Below are positions 25,599 through 34,579 of a stretch of DNA of 53,511 nucleotides, piece by piece. Made by a program: the position numbers and the translations under genes. The notes beneath the pieces are model-generated. The model was not told the DNA's origin and did not search any database. It worked only from the letters and a program-made list of their open reading frames with translations. Source of the DNA: Bacteroidota bacterium (GTDB lineage: Bacteria > Bacteroidota > Ignavibacteria > Ignavibacteriales > Melioribacteraceae); the NCBI GenBank assembly GCA_018829545.1, contig JAHJTX010000324.1:1-53511 (forward strand), in the 5' to 3' direction. Numbering within the stretch: position 1 is the first letter of the stretch; each line of letters begins with the position of its first letter.

Positions 25599-26510
25599 AT
25601 GGAAAGTAAAATTTATTCTATACTATTTACGACACTGTTTTCAATCGTACTTTGGTTGTTCGTGTCTTTTTCGCATGAATATTCTACTTCTGTAGAATTG
25701 CCGGTAAAAATCGTTAGTATTCCAGACGGATACGCAGTAAATGAATTCCAGCCAAAGAAAATTATGTTCAATATCAAAGGAAAAGGCTGGCAGTTATCGC
25801 AGTTCATGTTTGGATTTGAAAATGATTTGGAAGTAAATTCACAGGAAAAAGAAGGACAGCATACAGCTTCAGTGAGAACTTCGTTAGAGCAGAACAGATG
25901 GTATTCTTCCTCAACTCAATTGGGTATTGTGTCTCCCGAACTGGTGTCGTATTCACTGGAAAAAATCAAAAGAAAAAAAATAAAAATAATACATCACGCA
26001 GAATTGTCTTTCAAACCGGGGTATGGTTTGGTTTCTGAAATTTCAATCATTCCCGATAGCGTTATAGTTTTTGGTCCGGAAAGTAAAATTAACAAATTAG
26101 AATTCATACGCACCGTTAGCACAAAGTATAAAAGGTTAGAAAAAAAAGTAAATTATGAAGTTCTAATAGAGGTTCAAGAAAATTTTCAGCTAGAACAAGA
26201 ATTAGTGAGAATTGAATTTGATGTACAGAAAATAGTTGATAAGACTTTCGAGGACGTATTTGTAAGAAGTGATGGAGTCCCAAGATCAAGAGAGCTTTCA
26301 TTGTTTCCTACAAAAATTAAAATCGTTCTTCGCGGTGGAATAAATAAGCTTGGTAAACTTACGGATTCGCAAATTAATGCATCTGTAAATTTTAGGCAAG
26401 CAATAGAAGATACTTCCGGTTCGCTCGCGCCGAATATAGAAGTACCATCTTTTACACAATTAATTGATATTATACCTAAAAGACTAGAGTACATAATAAA
26501 ACAGTATTGA
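25599..26510 (+). CDS. YbbR-domain membrane-anchored protein (CdaR-like)
   Basis: A 303-residue protein with one N-terminal membrane helix (ILFTTLFSIVLWLFVSF) followed by two or three YbbR-like beta domains, recognisable from VELPVKIVSIPDGYAVNEFQP and SIIPDSVIVFGPESKINKLEFIRT. In Firmicutes YbbR proteins (CdaR) regulate the diadenylate cyclase CdaA. No dac gene is in this window, so that link is not shown here. No ribosome site is visible before the ATG, which lies just after the BMC terminator T-run. tmk starts two bases after its stop. Confidence 0.75.
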   Translation: MESKIYSILFTTLFSIVLWLFVSFSHEYSTSVELPVKIVSIPDGYAVNEFQPKKIMFNIKGKGWQLSQFMFGFENDLEVNSQEKEGQHTASVRTSLEQNRWYSSSTQLGIVSPELVSYSLEKIKRKKIKIIHHAELSFKPGYGLVSEISIIPDSVIVFGPESKINKLEFIRTVSTKYKRLEKKVNYEVLIEVQENFQLEQELVRIEFDVQKIVDKTFEDVFVRSDGVPRSRELSLFPTKIKIVLRGGINKLGKLTDSQINASVNFRQAIEDTSGSLAPNIEVPSFTQLIDIIPKRLEYIIKQY

Positions 26511-26512
26511 TC

Positions 26513-27139
26513 ATGTTTATAACATTCGAAGGTTTAGACTTCTGCGGAAAGTCAACCCAAGTAAAATTACTAAAGCAAAAGCTCGAACAGAATAATCGAA
26601 ATGTAAGGCTCATTAGGGAACCGGGCGGCACAAAAATTTCCGAGCAGATTAGGCGTCTGCTTTTAGATAGAAGAAATTATGAGATGTCATTCGCCGCTGA
26701 GTTATTGTTATTTTCTGCCAGCCGGGCACAATTAGTTCAAGAGGAAATCATTCCTCTTTTAAATGACGGCTATTATGTTATTTCCGATAGATTCCATGAT
26801 TCGTCAATAGCCTATCAGGGTTACGGCAGAGGGATTAATGTTGAAGCTGTTCAAACGATACAAAAATTTGCGATAAGCACGGCGCTGCCTGATATTACGT
26901 TTTTTATTGATATTCCAGTAGAAGAAGTTGAAAGAAGAAAAGCAAAACTTCAAGAGGAATTGCTGGATAGGATTGAAGTTTCTAACGAAGAATTTTATCA
27001 AAGGGTTCGCGGCGGTTATATTAAACTTTGTGCGGAAGAAAAACGTTTTAGATTAATAGACGGTACAAAATCAATTGAAGAAATTCACGAAACTATTATG
27101 AAAGAAGTTGGTTTAATAAATAAAAAAGATGCTGAATGA
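26513..27139 (+). CDS. tmk: Thymidylate kinase
   Basis: Phosphorylates dTMP to dTDP. The 208-residue protein has a P-loop GLDFCGKST, the dTMP-binding REPGGT, the DRFHDSSIAYQGYGR motif and a LID-like region. The P-loop is slightly unusual (FC in place of the common GSG/GAG). ATG 26513 gives the standard MFITFEGLD start. Its end overlaps ctp by the ATGA arrangement. Confidence 0.95.
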   Translation: MFITFEGLDFCGKSTQVKLLKQKLEQNNRNVRLIREPGGTKISEQIRRLLLDRRNYEMSFAAELLLFSASRAQLVQEEIIPLLNDGYYVISDRFHDSSIAYQGYGRGINVEAVQTIQKFAISTALPDITFFIDIPVEEVERRKAKLQEELLDRIEVSNEEFYQRVRGGYIKLCAEEKRFRLIDGTKSIEEIHETIMKEVGLINKKDAE

Positions 27140-28785
27140 ATAAACTAATAAATAAAATTGCGCTGCTATCTTTAGTTATAATCTTTGCTGGATTTGTTAA
27201 AGGCGATTCGGACATTTTTTTCAAGATGTCGAAAAGTATAGACATCTTCGGGAGAATCTATAAAGAAGTCAATCTTAATTATGTTGATGAGGTTGACCCC
27301 ACAGAATTTATGCTATCCGGAATTAAGGGAATGTTAGCCGCCCTCGATCCCTATACAATTTATATCGATGAAACGATGAAAAAAGATATTGACGTAATTA
27401 CTAAAGGTAAATATGGCGGTATTGGAGCAAGCGTTGGAATCAGAAATGACAATATTACTGTTGTTGATTTAATTGAAGGTTACTCAGCGCAAAGGCAGGG
27501 AATACGCATCGGCGATGTGATTGTGCAAGTTGATGAGATAAAATTTTCTAAAGAAAATTATAATGAACTGGGAAATTATCTTAAAGGAAATCCTGGGAAA
27601 ATTGTTTCCATAATAATTGAACGAGACGCCATTGAAGAGAGCCTGACTTTTAATTTAGTTCTCGAAGAAATAGTGATTAAAAATTTGAGCTATTACGGGT
27701 TTGTTCCTGACAGCAGTAATAATGTATACTTGAAACTAAGCAGTTTTTCCCGGTCTGCCGGAGAGGAAGTAAAAAAAGCATTGATCGAACTGAAAAAGGA
27801 ACGTGAGATAAAATCGATTGTTCTCGATCTTCGCGGAAACCCTGGCGGTCTGCTGGATCAAGCGATTGACGTTAGCGAAAAATTCCTTACAAAGGGAGAT
27901 CTTGTTGTTTCGGTAAAAGGTAGAGATACAACGAATGTAAGTAACTATTATGCCGGAGAAGAAGCAGTTTCTGGCGATGCAAAAATAGCTGTATTAGTTG
28001 ATGAGGGAACTGCATCAGCGTCAGAGATAGTTGCGGGTGCAATTCAGGACCACGACAGAGGAATTGTAGTCGGCACTCAATCATTTGGCAAAGGGCTTGT
28101 TCAAACACTTGTCCCGCTTTCATATAACACATCCTTGAAAATAACCACGGCAAAATATTACACTCCAAGCGGAAGATGCATACAAAAAGTTGATTATTCT
28201 AAGGATAATAAAGTACTCACAAGTTCATCTACAATTGCAAAGTCGGAATTTGCAACTGACAATAATAGAAAAGTTTTTTCTGCCGGCGGGATCTTGCCGG
28301 ATACAATTGTCAGCAATCGTTCAGATTCGAAGCTGATTTCACAGCTTCTTGCTAAGGGTATGTTTTTTGAATTTACAACCAACTATTATAATGTTAATTC
28401 AGAAAAGGATTTTTCTAAAATCAACGATGAAGTTTTTTATTCTTCCTTCACCTCTTTTCTAAGAGATAAAGGGTTTGTATTCAATTCCAAAATTGAAAAG
28501 AGCTTAAGTGAATTGCAAAAATCACTGTCGGAAGATCAAATTAATGAAGATCTGATAAAAGAAATAAATAATCTCATAAATAGAATTAAGAGTGACTATT
28601 CTGTAGAATTAACCGAGGTCAGCAAAGAGATTGTGTGTGAAATAAAAAAGGAATTGGCTGCCAGAATTGATGGAAGAGATGGACGTATAAAGGAAAGTTT
28701 AAAACACGATAAGCAATTTGATTCTGCGCTCAACCTTCTTAATGAAGATTCCATTTACTTAAAAATATTGGCGTTTGGTGATTGA
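27136..28785 (+). CDS. C-terminal processing peptidase (S41 family)
   Basis: A periplasmic or membrane-tethered serine protease of 549 residues. It has an N-terminal signal or anchor (KIALLSLVIIFAGFVKG), a PDZ domain (GIGASVGIRNDNITVVDLIEGYSA..GIRIGDVIVQVD), the S41 core with LDLRGNPGGLLDQA, the DEGTASASE serine motif and the lysine in TQSFGKGLVQT. These match the Ser-Lys dyad of CtpA/Prc peptidases. A helical C-terminal extension follows. It overlaps tmk by ATGA and the transporter gene by 11 bases, so all are probably one operon. Confidence 0.92.
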   Translation: MNKLINKIALLSLVIIFAGFVKGDSDIFFKMSKSIDIFGRIYKEVNLNYVDEVDPTEFMLSGIKGMLAALDPYTIYIDETMKKDIDVITKGKYGGIGASVGIRNDNITVVDLIEGYSAQRQGIRIGDVIVQVDEIKFSKENYNELGNYLKGNPGKIVSIIIERDAIEESLTFNLVLEEIVIKNLSYYGFVPDSSNNVYLKLSSFSRSAGEEVKKALIELKKEREIKSIVLDLRGNPGGLLDQAIDVSEKFLTKGDLVVSVKGRDTTNVSNYYAGEEAVSGDAKIAVLVDEGTASASEIVAGAIQDHDRGIVVGTQSFGKGLVQTLVPLSYNTSLKITTAKYYTPSGRCIQKVDYSKDNKVLTSSSTIAKSEFATDNNRKVFSAGGILPDTIVSNRSDSKLISQLLAKGMFFEFTTNYYNVNSEKDFSKINDEVFYSSFTSFLRDKGFVFNSKIEKSLSELQKSLSEDQINEDLIKEINNLINRIKSDYSVELTEVSKEIVCEIKKELAARIDGRDGRIKESLKHDKQFDSALNLLNEDSIYLKILAFGD

Positions 28786-29587
28786 CGTTTTTCAAGTTCT
28801 TTTATTTGCGCTGATAGGCTTTGCCACCGGAATATTGTCGGGCTTATTCGGTATTGGCGGCGGCGTAGTTTTTGTGCCGGTATTATTTATTCTTTTCCCC
28901 GGAATTGGAATTCCCACAGATAAAGTTACTTTATTCGTAATTGCAACTTCGTTGTTTGCGGGTTCATTCGCCTCAATAAGCTCATTCATTAATCATCTAA
29001 AAGCAAAGCATATAGAAAAAAGCCATGCGCTATATCTTTCCTTGGGAGCTTTATTATCTGCTCTTATCGTTCCCACTTATGCCGACAGCATTAATGGTTT
29101 TTATTTGAAACTGCTGATCATTATTGTGCTTCTGTTTGCGTCGATTAAAATATATTTTCAAAAAAATAATGCAGCCGAAAATCAGATAAAAAATAATCTC
29201 AATAAATTTGTGTTATTCCCAACTGGAATTATTATAGGAGGTATTTCCTCCCTTACCGGTTTGGGAGGAGGCATTTTTTACGTGCCGTTATTATTGAGCG
29301 CATGGCAGTTGAATGTAAAAAACTCCATCGGAACTTCATCAATGGTTGTGTTCATAACTATGATTGCAGCTACTATTTCATATATTTTTTCGTCATATCA
29401 TTTGAATATTTTTGAAAATTCACTTGGCTACATTTATTTGCCTGCTGGGTTTTTGCTGGGTCTTTCTGCAATACCCGGGGCGTGGCTTGGCGTTAAATTC
29501 ATTAAGAAATCAAGAGAAAGTATCATAAAGAGAATATTTTCAGTATTTTTGCTCCTAGCTGTTATTAAAATTATTTTGGAATTATGA
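28775..29587 (+). CDS. TSUP-family (TauE/SafE) membrane transporter
   Basis: A 270-residue integral membrane protein with about eight hydrophobic helices and the two glycine-rich repeats of the sulfite/organosulfonate exporter family (GILSGLFGIGGGVVFVPVL and GGISSLTGLGGGIFYVPLL). Members export or import sulfur oxyanions or sulfonates; the substrate here is unknown. The start is TTG 28775 or GTG 28778, both inside the 3' end of ctp. The next small gene overlaps by ATGA. Confidence 0.88.
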   Translation: MVIDVFQVLLFALIGFATGILSGLFGIGGGVVFVPVLFILFPGIGIPTDKVTLFVIATSLFAGSFASISSFINHLKAKHIEKSHALYLSLGALLSALIVPTYADSINGFYLKLLIIIVLLFASIKIYFQKNNAAENQIKNNLNKFVLFPTGIIIGGISSLTGLGGGIFYVPLLLSAWQLNVKNSIGTSSMVVFITMIAATISYIFSSYHLNIFENSLGYIYLPAGFLLGLSAIPGAWLGVKFIKKSRESIIKRIFSVFLLLAVIKIILEL

Positions 29588-29874
29588 AAACTGGAAATAT
29601 TACAATAAAAATGGATTCGGCTTTTGATAAATGCCCTGAATGCAAGTCTGTTGCAATGCTTAGGCGTTCGCATTCACGGAGTGCGTGGGAACAAATATTA
29701 AAACGTTCAAAGATGGGAAATATATATAGATGCAAGCAGTGCGACTGGCGCGGATTTAAATTTGGATTCTCGCTTCGCGGTTTGTCCTTCAAAACATTTT
29801 TTATTTATGCGGCTTTAATTCTTGCTACGGCTGTTGTAGTGAGATTTATTATAACAAAATTTGTAATAAGATAA
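29584..29874 (+). CDS. Small zinc-ribbon membrane protein
   Basis: A 96-residue protein with two CxxC knuckles (C17-C20 and C50-C53) that form a probable zinc ribbon, separated by a basic stretch (LRRSHSRSAWEQILKRS). A single membrane helix follows near the C-terminus (FFIYAALILATAVVVRFII). It is translationally coupled to the TSUP gene (ATGA overlap). The function is unknown. The layout, with cytosolic zinc ribbon and C-terminal anchor, suggests a membrane-tethered sensor or adaptor. Confidence 0.75.
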   Translation: MKTGNITIKMDSAFDKCPECKSVAMLRRSHSRSAWEQILKRSKMGNIYRCKQCDWRGFKFGFSLRGLSFKTFFIYAALILATAVVVRFIITKFVIR

Positions 29875-29975
29875 TCAGAAACAAAACGCCTTCCGAAGCG
29901 TAAAAATCATTCAAAATTAACATTGAAAAAATCATTTAATTTATTTGAAAAGATGAAAAGAATTTAGGAGAAAAA

Positions 29976-31886
29976 ATGACAAATAAAGAATCAGTAGAAA
30001 CGCAATATGAATTTAAGGCGGAAGTTAAACAGCTTCTCAATATTTTAGTTCACTCACTTTATACTAATAGAGAAATATTCCTTCGGGAACTTATTTCCAA
30101 CTCTTCCGATGCTTTGGATAAACTTCGATTTGAATCTAACCGGGGAACGGAAATCATTCAGAATGATCTTCCGTTAGAAATTAAAATCGAATTTGACAGC
30201 AAGGAAAACACTTTAACTATTACCGACTCGGGAATTGGCATGACCGAAAGCGAGCTAGTTGAGAACATTGGAACGATCGCTAAATCCGGAACTACTGAAT
30301 TTCTGAGAAAGTTAGCTGAAAGCAAATCCGAAGCAAGTAATATTATTGGAAAGTTCGGCGTTGGATTCTATTCAGTTTTTATGGTTGCCGAAAAAGTTGA
30401 ATTAACCACTAAATCTTTTAAACCAGATAGCGAGGCGTTAGTTTGGACTTCCGACGGTTTGGGAAGCTATACAATATCGAAGGCATTGGATAAATCTGAC
30501 AGAGGAACAAAAATAAAAATCTTCCTTAAAGAAGAAACGAAGGATTTTGCAGATAAATACAAACTAGAACAGATAATTAAAAAGCACTCGAATTTTATTA
30601 CATTCCCGATTAAAATTGATAAAGATCAATTAAACACGGTAACTGCAATTTGGCGTGAACCAAAGTCGTTTGTTAAAAAAGAACAGTACAACGAGTTTTA
30701 TAAATTTTTAACTTATGACAATGAAGAGCCGCTTGAAGTAATTCATAAATCTGTTGATGCGCCGATTCAATTCAACTGCTTATTATTTATTTCAAAAAAG
30801 AATTTTGATATCTTCGGAATGAATAGAGATGATTACGGGTTGGACCTTTATGTGAAGCGCGTTTTAATTCAACACAAAAACAAAGAACTGTTGCCCGAGT
30901 ATTTAAGTTTTGTACGCGGCGTTGTTGATTCTGAAGACCTTCCACTAAATATTTCCAGAGAGACATTACAGGAAAATCTTGTTTTCACCAAGATTGCCAA
31001 TACTGTCACAAGTCAAATTTTAAGCACTCTATCCACATTGGCAAAAGATAATGTTGAAAAGTACAATGAGTTCTGGAAAGAGCACGGCAGAATATTGAAA
31101 ATGGGTTATTCTGATTATGCTAATCTTGAAAAAATAAGTAACCTACTCCGGTTCAACTCTTCGTCATGCGAAACTGCGGAAGAATTAACTTCATTCGATG
31201 AATATGTAAAGCGAATAAAAGAAGGACAGAAAGACATCTATTACATCACCGGCGCAAGCAGAGACGCTCTTCACATGGATCCGCACACGGAAATATTTAA
31301 AGCAAAGGGATTGGAAGTGATTTATCTGTTCGATCCGGCTGATGAATTTGTATTTAGCAATCTGAACAAAGTTAAAGATTTTGAATTGAAGTCCGCAGAT
31401 CAAGTTGAGCTGAAGAGCCTTGAGAAATTTGAAAAGATGAATAAGACTGAAGAAAAAGAAGAGCCTCTTTCGAGTGATGACAAACTTCACATGAAAAGTC
31501 TTCTTTCAAAAATGAAAGATATTTTGGGAGATAAGGTTACCGAGGTTAAAGATTCTGAAAGGCTCCAAGACAGTCCGGCTTGTCTCGTTAATCCTGATGG
31601 AACTATGTCTGCTTCGATGCAAAAAATAATGCAGATGGTTAATAAAGACGCCTCTATTCCTAAAAGAGTTTTGGAGATAAATACAAACCACAAAATTGTT
31701 AAAAATTTATTAAAAGTATTCAAACAGAATCCGAATAACGATTATTTACGATCTGTTACAGAGCAGTTATTCGAGACTTCTTTGTTGCTCGATGGTTACC
31801 TGCAGGATCCGCACTTACTCGTATCAAAAGTAAATAAACTACTTGAAGATTCCAGTGATTGGTACACTGAGCTAAAAAAAATGTAA
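29976..31886 (+). CDS. htpG: Molecular chaperone HtpG (Hsp90)
   Basis: A cytosolic ATP-dependent chaperone of 636 residues. The N-terminal GHKL ATPase motifs are ELISNSSDALDKLRF, DSGIGMTESEL and GKFGVGFYSVF. The middle domain has GVVDSEDLPLNISRETLQEN, and a C-terminal dimerisation domain follows. A good ribosome site AGGAG precedes the ATG. I looked for a CIRCE operator upstream and did not see one. A long hairpin follows the stop and separates it from the convergent nuclease gene. Confidence 0.97.
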   Translation: MTNKESVETQYEFKAEVKQLLNILVHSLYTNREIFLRELISNSSDALDKLRFESNRGTEIIQNDLPLEIKIEFDSKENTLTITDSGIGMTESELVENIGTIAKSGTTEFLRKLAESKSEASNIIGKFGVGFYSVFMVAEKVELTTKSFKPDSEALVWTSDGLGSYTISKALDKSDRGTKIKIFLKEETKDFADKYKLEQIIKKHSNFITFPIKIDKDQLNTVTAIWREPKSFVKKEQYNEFYKFLTYDNEEPLEVIHKSVDAPIQFNCLLFISKKNFDIFGMNRDDYGLDLYVKRVLIQHKNKELLPEYLSFVRGVVDSEDLPLNISRETLQENLVFTKIANTVTSQILSTLSTLAKDNVEKYNEFWKEHGRILKMGYSDYANLEKISNLLRFNSSSCETAEELTSFDEYVKRIKEGQKDIYYITGASRDALHMDPHTEIFKAKGLEVIYLFDPADEFVFSNLNKVKDFELKSADQVELKSLEKFEKMNKTEEKEEPLSSDDKLHMKSLLSKMKDILGDKVTEVKDSERLQDSPACLVNPDGTMSASMQKIMQMVNKDASIPKRVLEINTNHKIVKNLLKVFKQNPNNDYLRSVTEQLFETSLLLDGYLQDPHLLVSKVNKLLEDSSDWYTELKKM

Positions 31887-31921
31887 TTTATTTTTAGAGG
31901 GCAATTTCAGAGATTATGTGT

Positions 31922-31959
31922 TTAGGTTCTTTATCCAGCATTGTGGATATAGAATCTAA
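31922..31959. terminator. Bidirectional hairpin between convergent genes
   Basis: A 16-bp stem (31922-31937 with 31944-31959) has one G-U pair and one T-T mismatch and a six-base loop GCATTG. It lies between htpG and the minus-strand nuclease gene. As with the hairpin at 3392, no strong T-run follows. Confidence 0.55.
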
Positions 31960-31986
31960 TTCACGTTAAAATAAATTGCAAAAATC

Positions 31987-33636
31987 TCACTTTCGCATTG
32001 CTGCCGTAAGTTCTCTTTCGCTAACATAATCTGTCAAATAAAGTATATTAACTTGACTTCTATTTTTTACAAGCCAGCTCAATGAAATTTTTAATCTTTC
32101 CAAATGCTTTTTGTTCAACTCCGGGATTAATTGTTTTGAACCGTTGAAGTAATCCTCCAAAGCTGAATTAAAGAGAGAGTTCTCATCGAGAGGAAAATCT
32201 TTAATAAATAGTTTGCCATCAACGAGCAGCAACTTTTCTTTTTCTGAACCATTGCGCACTTCTATTAACACATTTGCTTTGTTCACCGGCTCCGCTAAAA
32301 TCGATGCTCGGTTCAATTGATTCAAAATTAAATTCACCGTATCTCTTATCTGCGCCGCTTCCTCATATTTCTTCTCTTCAGATAGGAATTTCATTTTGGT
32401 CAGTAATCTATTAACTGCATCTTGATTTCCACCGGATAAAAATTTGTAAACATTTTCCAATTCGTCCATGTATTCAGTTTGCTCCATTTCCTCGCACGGC
32501 GCCAAACATCTTTTAATGTCTTTCAGGTAGCACTTCTTTTTTTTATTGAATTCTTTTTCAGAACATTCCCTTAGCATAAAAGTTCTGTCGGTTATTTCAA
32601 CGAGAGTTTTTGCTATATCGGAATTTAGAAAGGGTCCGAAATAATCATTCCCATCAAAATCAAATACAGATGTGACGGATAGATCAGGAAAATTGTGATT
32701 CAAATTTACTTTCACAAAATAAGCTTGCGAATATTTTTTCAACTGAGAATTGAAAACCGGATTATTTATTTTTATCATTTCGGCTTCCGCCAATAGCGCA
32801 GATAATTCCGAATTTGTTTTTATATGCTCAAGCGAAGAAGCTTTGCGGATTATTTTTTTGGATTTTGAACCGGAAGCGCTTGTGAAATAATTATTTACAC
32901 GGCTCTTTAGAGCTTTTGCTTTGCCAATGTAAATTATCTCGTTGAATCTATCCTTAAAAAGATACACGCCTGGTGAAGCAGGTAGAAGTTCAACATCATG
33001 CGCAAGTTTTTTCTTAATTAATTTATAACCGCGCTTTAACGCACTTGGATATTGGAATGAAGAAAGTTCCTCAAGAGTGCTTATGTTGAATTCTTCTTTC
33101 AATTCACCGATTATCTTGATCAATAATTTTGCGGTTACGGTGGCATCCCCTAAAGCTCTGTGAACATCTTTGTGGCGGAGACGGAAATGCTTGACAAGCG
33201 CGCCAAGCGATTTACTTTTTAACCCCGGATATAATTTCCGTGCGATTTTTAGAGTGCAGATAGAATCATTTGCGGGCAAGTCTTCGCGGGCAAATTCATA
33301 TTCCTTTTTAAGAAAAGCATAATCGAAGGGTAAATTATGCGCAGCTATTACAGAATCACCAATGAATTCAGTTATTTTATGGATTATGTCTTCAAAGCAC
33401 GGTGAATATTCAACATCTTCGTTTGTTATTCCCGTCAAATTAGTTATGAACGGAGGAATAAAACTACCTGGATTTATGAGAGTATGAAATGTGTTTTTTA
33501 TTTTCAAATTTTCAACCAGCACAAGACCAATTTCAATCACTCGTGAATTGCCGGACGCAGTGCCGGTCGTTTCAAAATCAATTACAACGAATGATGTATC
33601 TTTTAATTCTTTCTCTTTTTTCAATGTGTCATACAA
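31987..33636 (-). CDS. DnaQ-like exonuclease fused to GIY-YIG/UvrC-like nuclease
   Basis: A 549-residue fusion. Residues about 14-180 are a DEDDh 3'-5' exonuclease (VIDFETTG with D20/E22, VIAAHNLPFDYAF, HRALGDATVTAKLL). Residues about 215-300 are a GIY-YIG domain (SPGVYLFKDRF, EIIYIGKAKALKSRVNNYF). Next comes a four-cysteine region (LREC..KKKCYLKDIKRCLAPCEE) that matches the UvrC/Cho iron-sulfur ligand pattern, then a UVR-like motif (KKYEEAAQIRD). It lacks the UvrC RNase H-like and HhH halves. The same architecture is known in Actinobacteria and Bacteroidota as a DnaQ-UvrC N-terminal fusion; a DNA-repair role is likely but not proved. It is single-gene and convergent with htpG. Confidence 0.88.
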   Translation of the reverse strand: MYDTLKKEKELKDTSFVVIDFETTGTASGNSRVIEIGLVLVENLKIKNTFHTLINPGSFIPPFITNLTGITNEDVEYSPCFEDIIHKITEFIGDSVIAAHNLPFDYAFLKKEYEFAREDLPANDSICTLKIARKLYPGLKSKSLGALVKHFRLRHKDVHRALGDATVTAKLLIKIIGELKEEFNISTLEELSSFQYPSALKRGYKLIKKKLAHDVELLPASPGVYLFKDRFNEIIYIGKAKALKSRVNNYFTSASGSKSKKIIRKASSLEHIKTNSELSALLAEAEMIKINNPVFNSQLKKYSQAYFVKVNLNHNFPDLSVTSVFDFDGNDYFGPFLNSDIAKTLVEITDRTFMLRECSEKEFNKKKKCYLKDIKRCLAPCEEMEQTEYMDELENVYKFLSGGNQDAVNRLLTKMKFLSEEKKYEEAAQIRDTVNLILNQLNRASILAEPVNKANVLIEVRNGSEKEKLLLVDGKLFIKDFPLDENSLFNSALEDYFNGSKQLIPELNKKHLERLKISLSWLVKNRSQVNILYLTDYVSERELTAAMRK

Positions 33637-33772
33637 ATTTTGAGAATACCTAAACTAATTTACTGAAAAGCAGTTTTTATTGAAGTGAAATAAGAAATAT
33701 TCTTTTACTGCATCTAAAATTTTAATGTTGGGGTCAATTTCGATATATTTAGACATTAAAAAATGAGGAAAG

Positions 33773-34579
33773 ATGACTCTTAATATTCTGTTTATTGGCG
33801 ATATTGTTGGGAATCCCGGACTGGATATGGTTCAAACGTGGCTCCCGAGTTTAGAAAAAAAATATAGAGCGGACATAATAATTGCAAACGGAGAAAACGC
33901 TTCCGACGGAAAAGGATTAACGGAAAAAGAAGCAAAAATATTATTCAATCTAGGCGTTAAAGTTGTTACCGGCGGCAATCATACGTGGGATAAACATCAA
34001 TCTCAGGAATTCCTAAAGAAGGATGCCAGATCTCTTAGACCATTAAATTATCCGAAAGGAACTTACGGCAATGGATACATAATTGTTGAAACGAAAAAAG
34101 GAAAGGTCGCCGTACTTAATTTGCAGGGAAGAGCGTTTATGGCTACCATTGACTGTCCGTTTAGAACCGCCGAATGGGCATTAAATAAAATTAAGCAAGA
34201 AACAAAAGTAATATTTATTGATTTCCACGCAGAGGCGACAGCAGAAAAACTTGCGCTGGCATCTTTTCTTGATGGACAGGTTAGCGTTGTAGCCGGCACT
34301 CATACTCATGTTCAAACTGCCGATGAAAGAATTATGCCCAAAGGCACCGCATATATCACAGATACTGGAATGACCGGTCCCTATGATTCCGTAATTGGAA
34401 TGAAAACTGAAGCAGCTATAAATAGATTCATATTTCAAACACCGCAGAAATACCAAACCGCCAGCGGTGATGTTCATCTTTGCGGTTTATTTATAAAAGT
34501 TGACGGTGAGAGCGGAAAGGCTCTTGAAATAGAAAGAATTTTATTGCCGGAATTTGACCGGATAAAGAAAATAATATGA
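33773..34579 (+). CDS. ymdB: YmdB-family metallophosphoesterase (TIGR00282)
   Basis: A 268-residue metallophosphoesterase. Metal-binding motifs are LFIGDIVGNPG, ANGENASDGKG, TGGNHTWDKH, DFHAEATAEK and GTHTHVQTADE, all conserved in YmdB, a 2',3'-cyclic-nucleotide phosphodiesterase in Bacillus and related bacteria. No obvious promoter was identified in the divergent spacer 33637-33772. Its stop overlaps the methyltransferase start (ATGA), so the two are probably coexpressed. Confidence 0.93.
   Translation: MTLNILFIGDIVGNPGLDMVQTWLPSLEKKYRADIIIANGENASDGKGLTEKEAKILFNLGVKVVTGGNHTWDKHQSQEFLKKDARSLRPLNYPKGTYGNGYIIVETKKGKVAVLNLQGRAFMATIDCPFRTAEWALNKIKQETKVIFIDFHAEATAEKLALASFLDGQVSVVAGTHTHVQTADERIMPKGTAYITDTGMTGPYDSVIGMKTEAAINRFIFQTPQKYQTASGDVHLCGLFIKVDGESGKALEIERILLPEFDRIKKII

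Noticed and set aside
29875-29975. CIRCE heat-shock operator before htpG
   Set aside because: No TTAGCACTC-N9-GAGTGCTAA-like inverted repeat was found; only a weak short hairpin is present near 29885.
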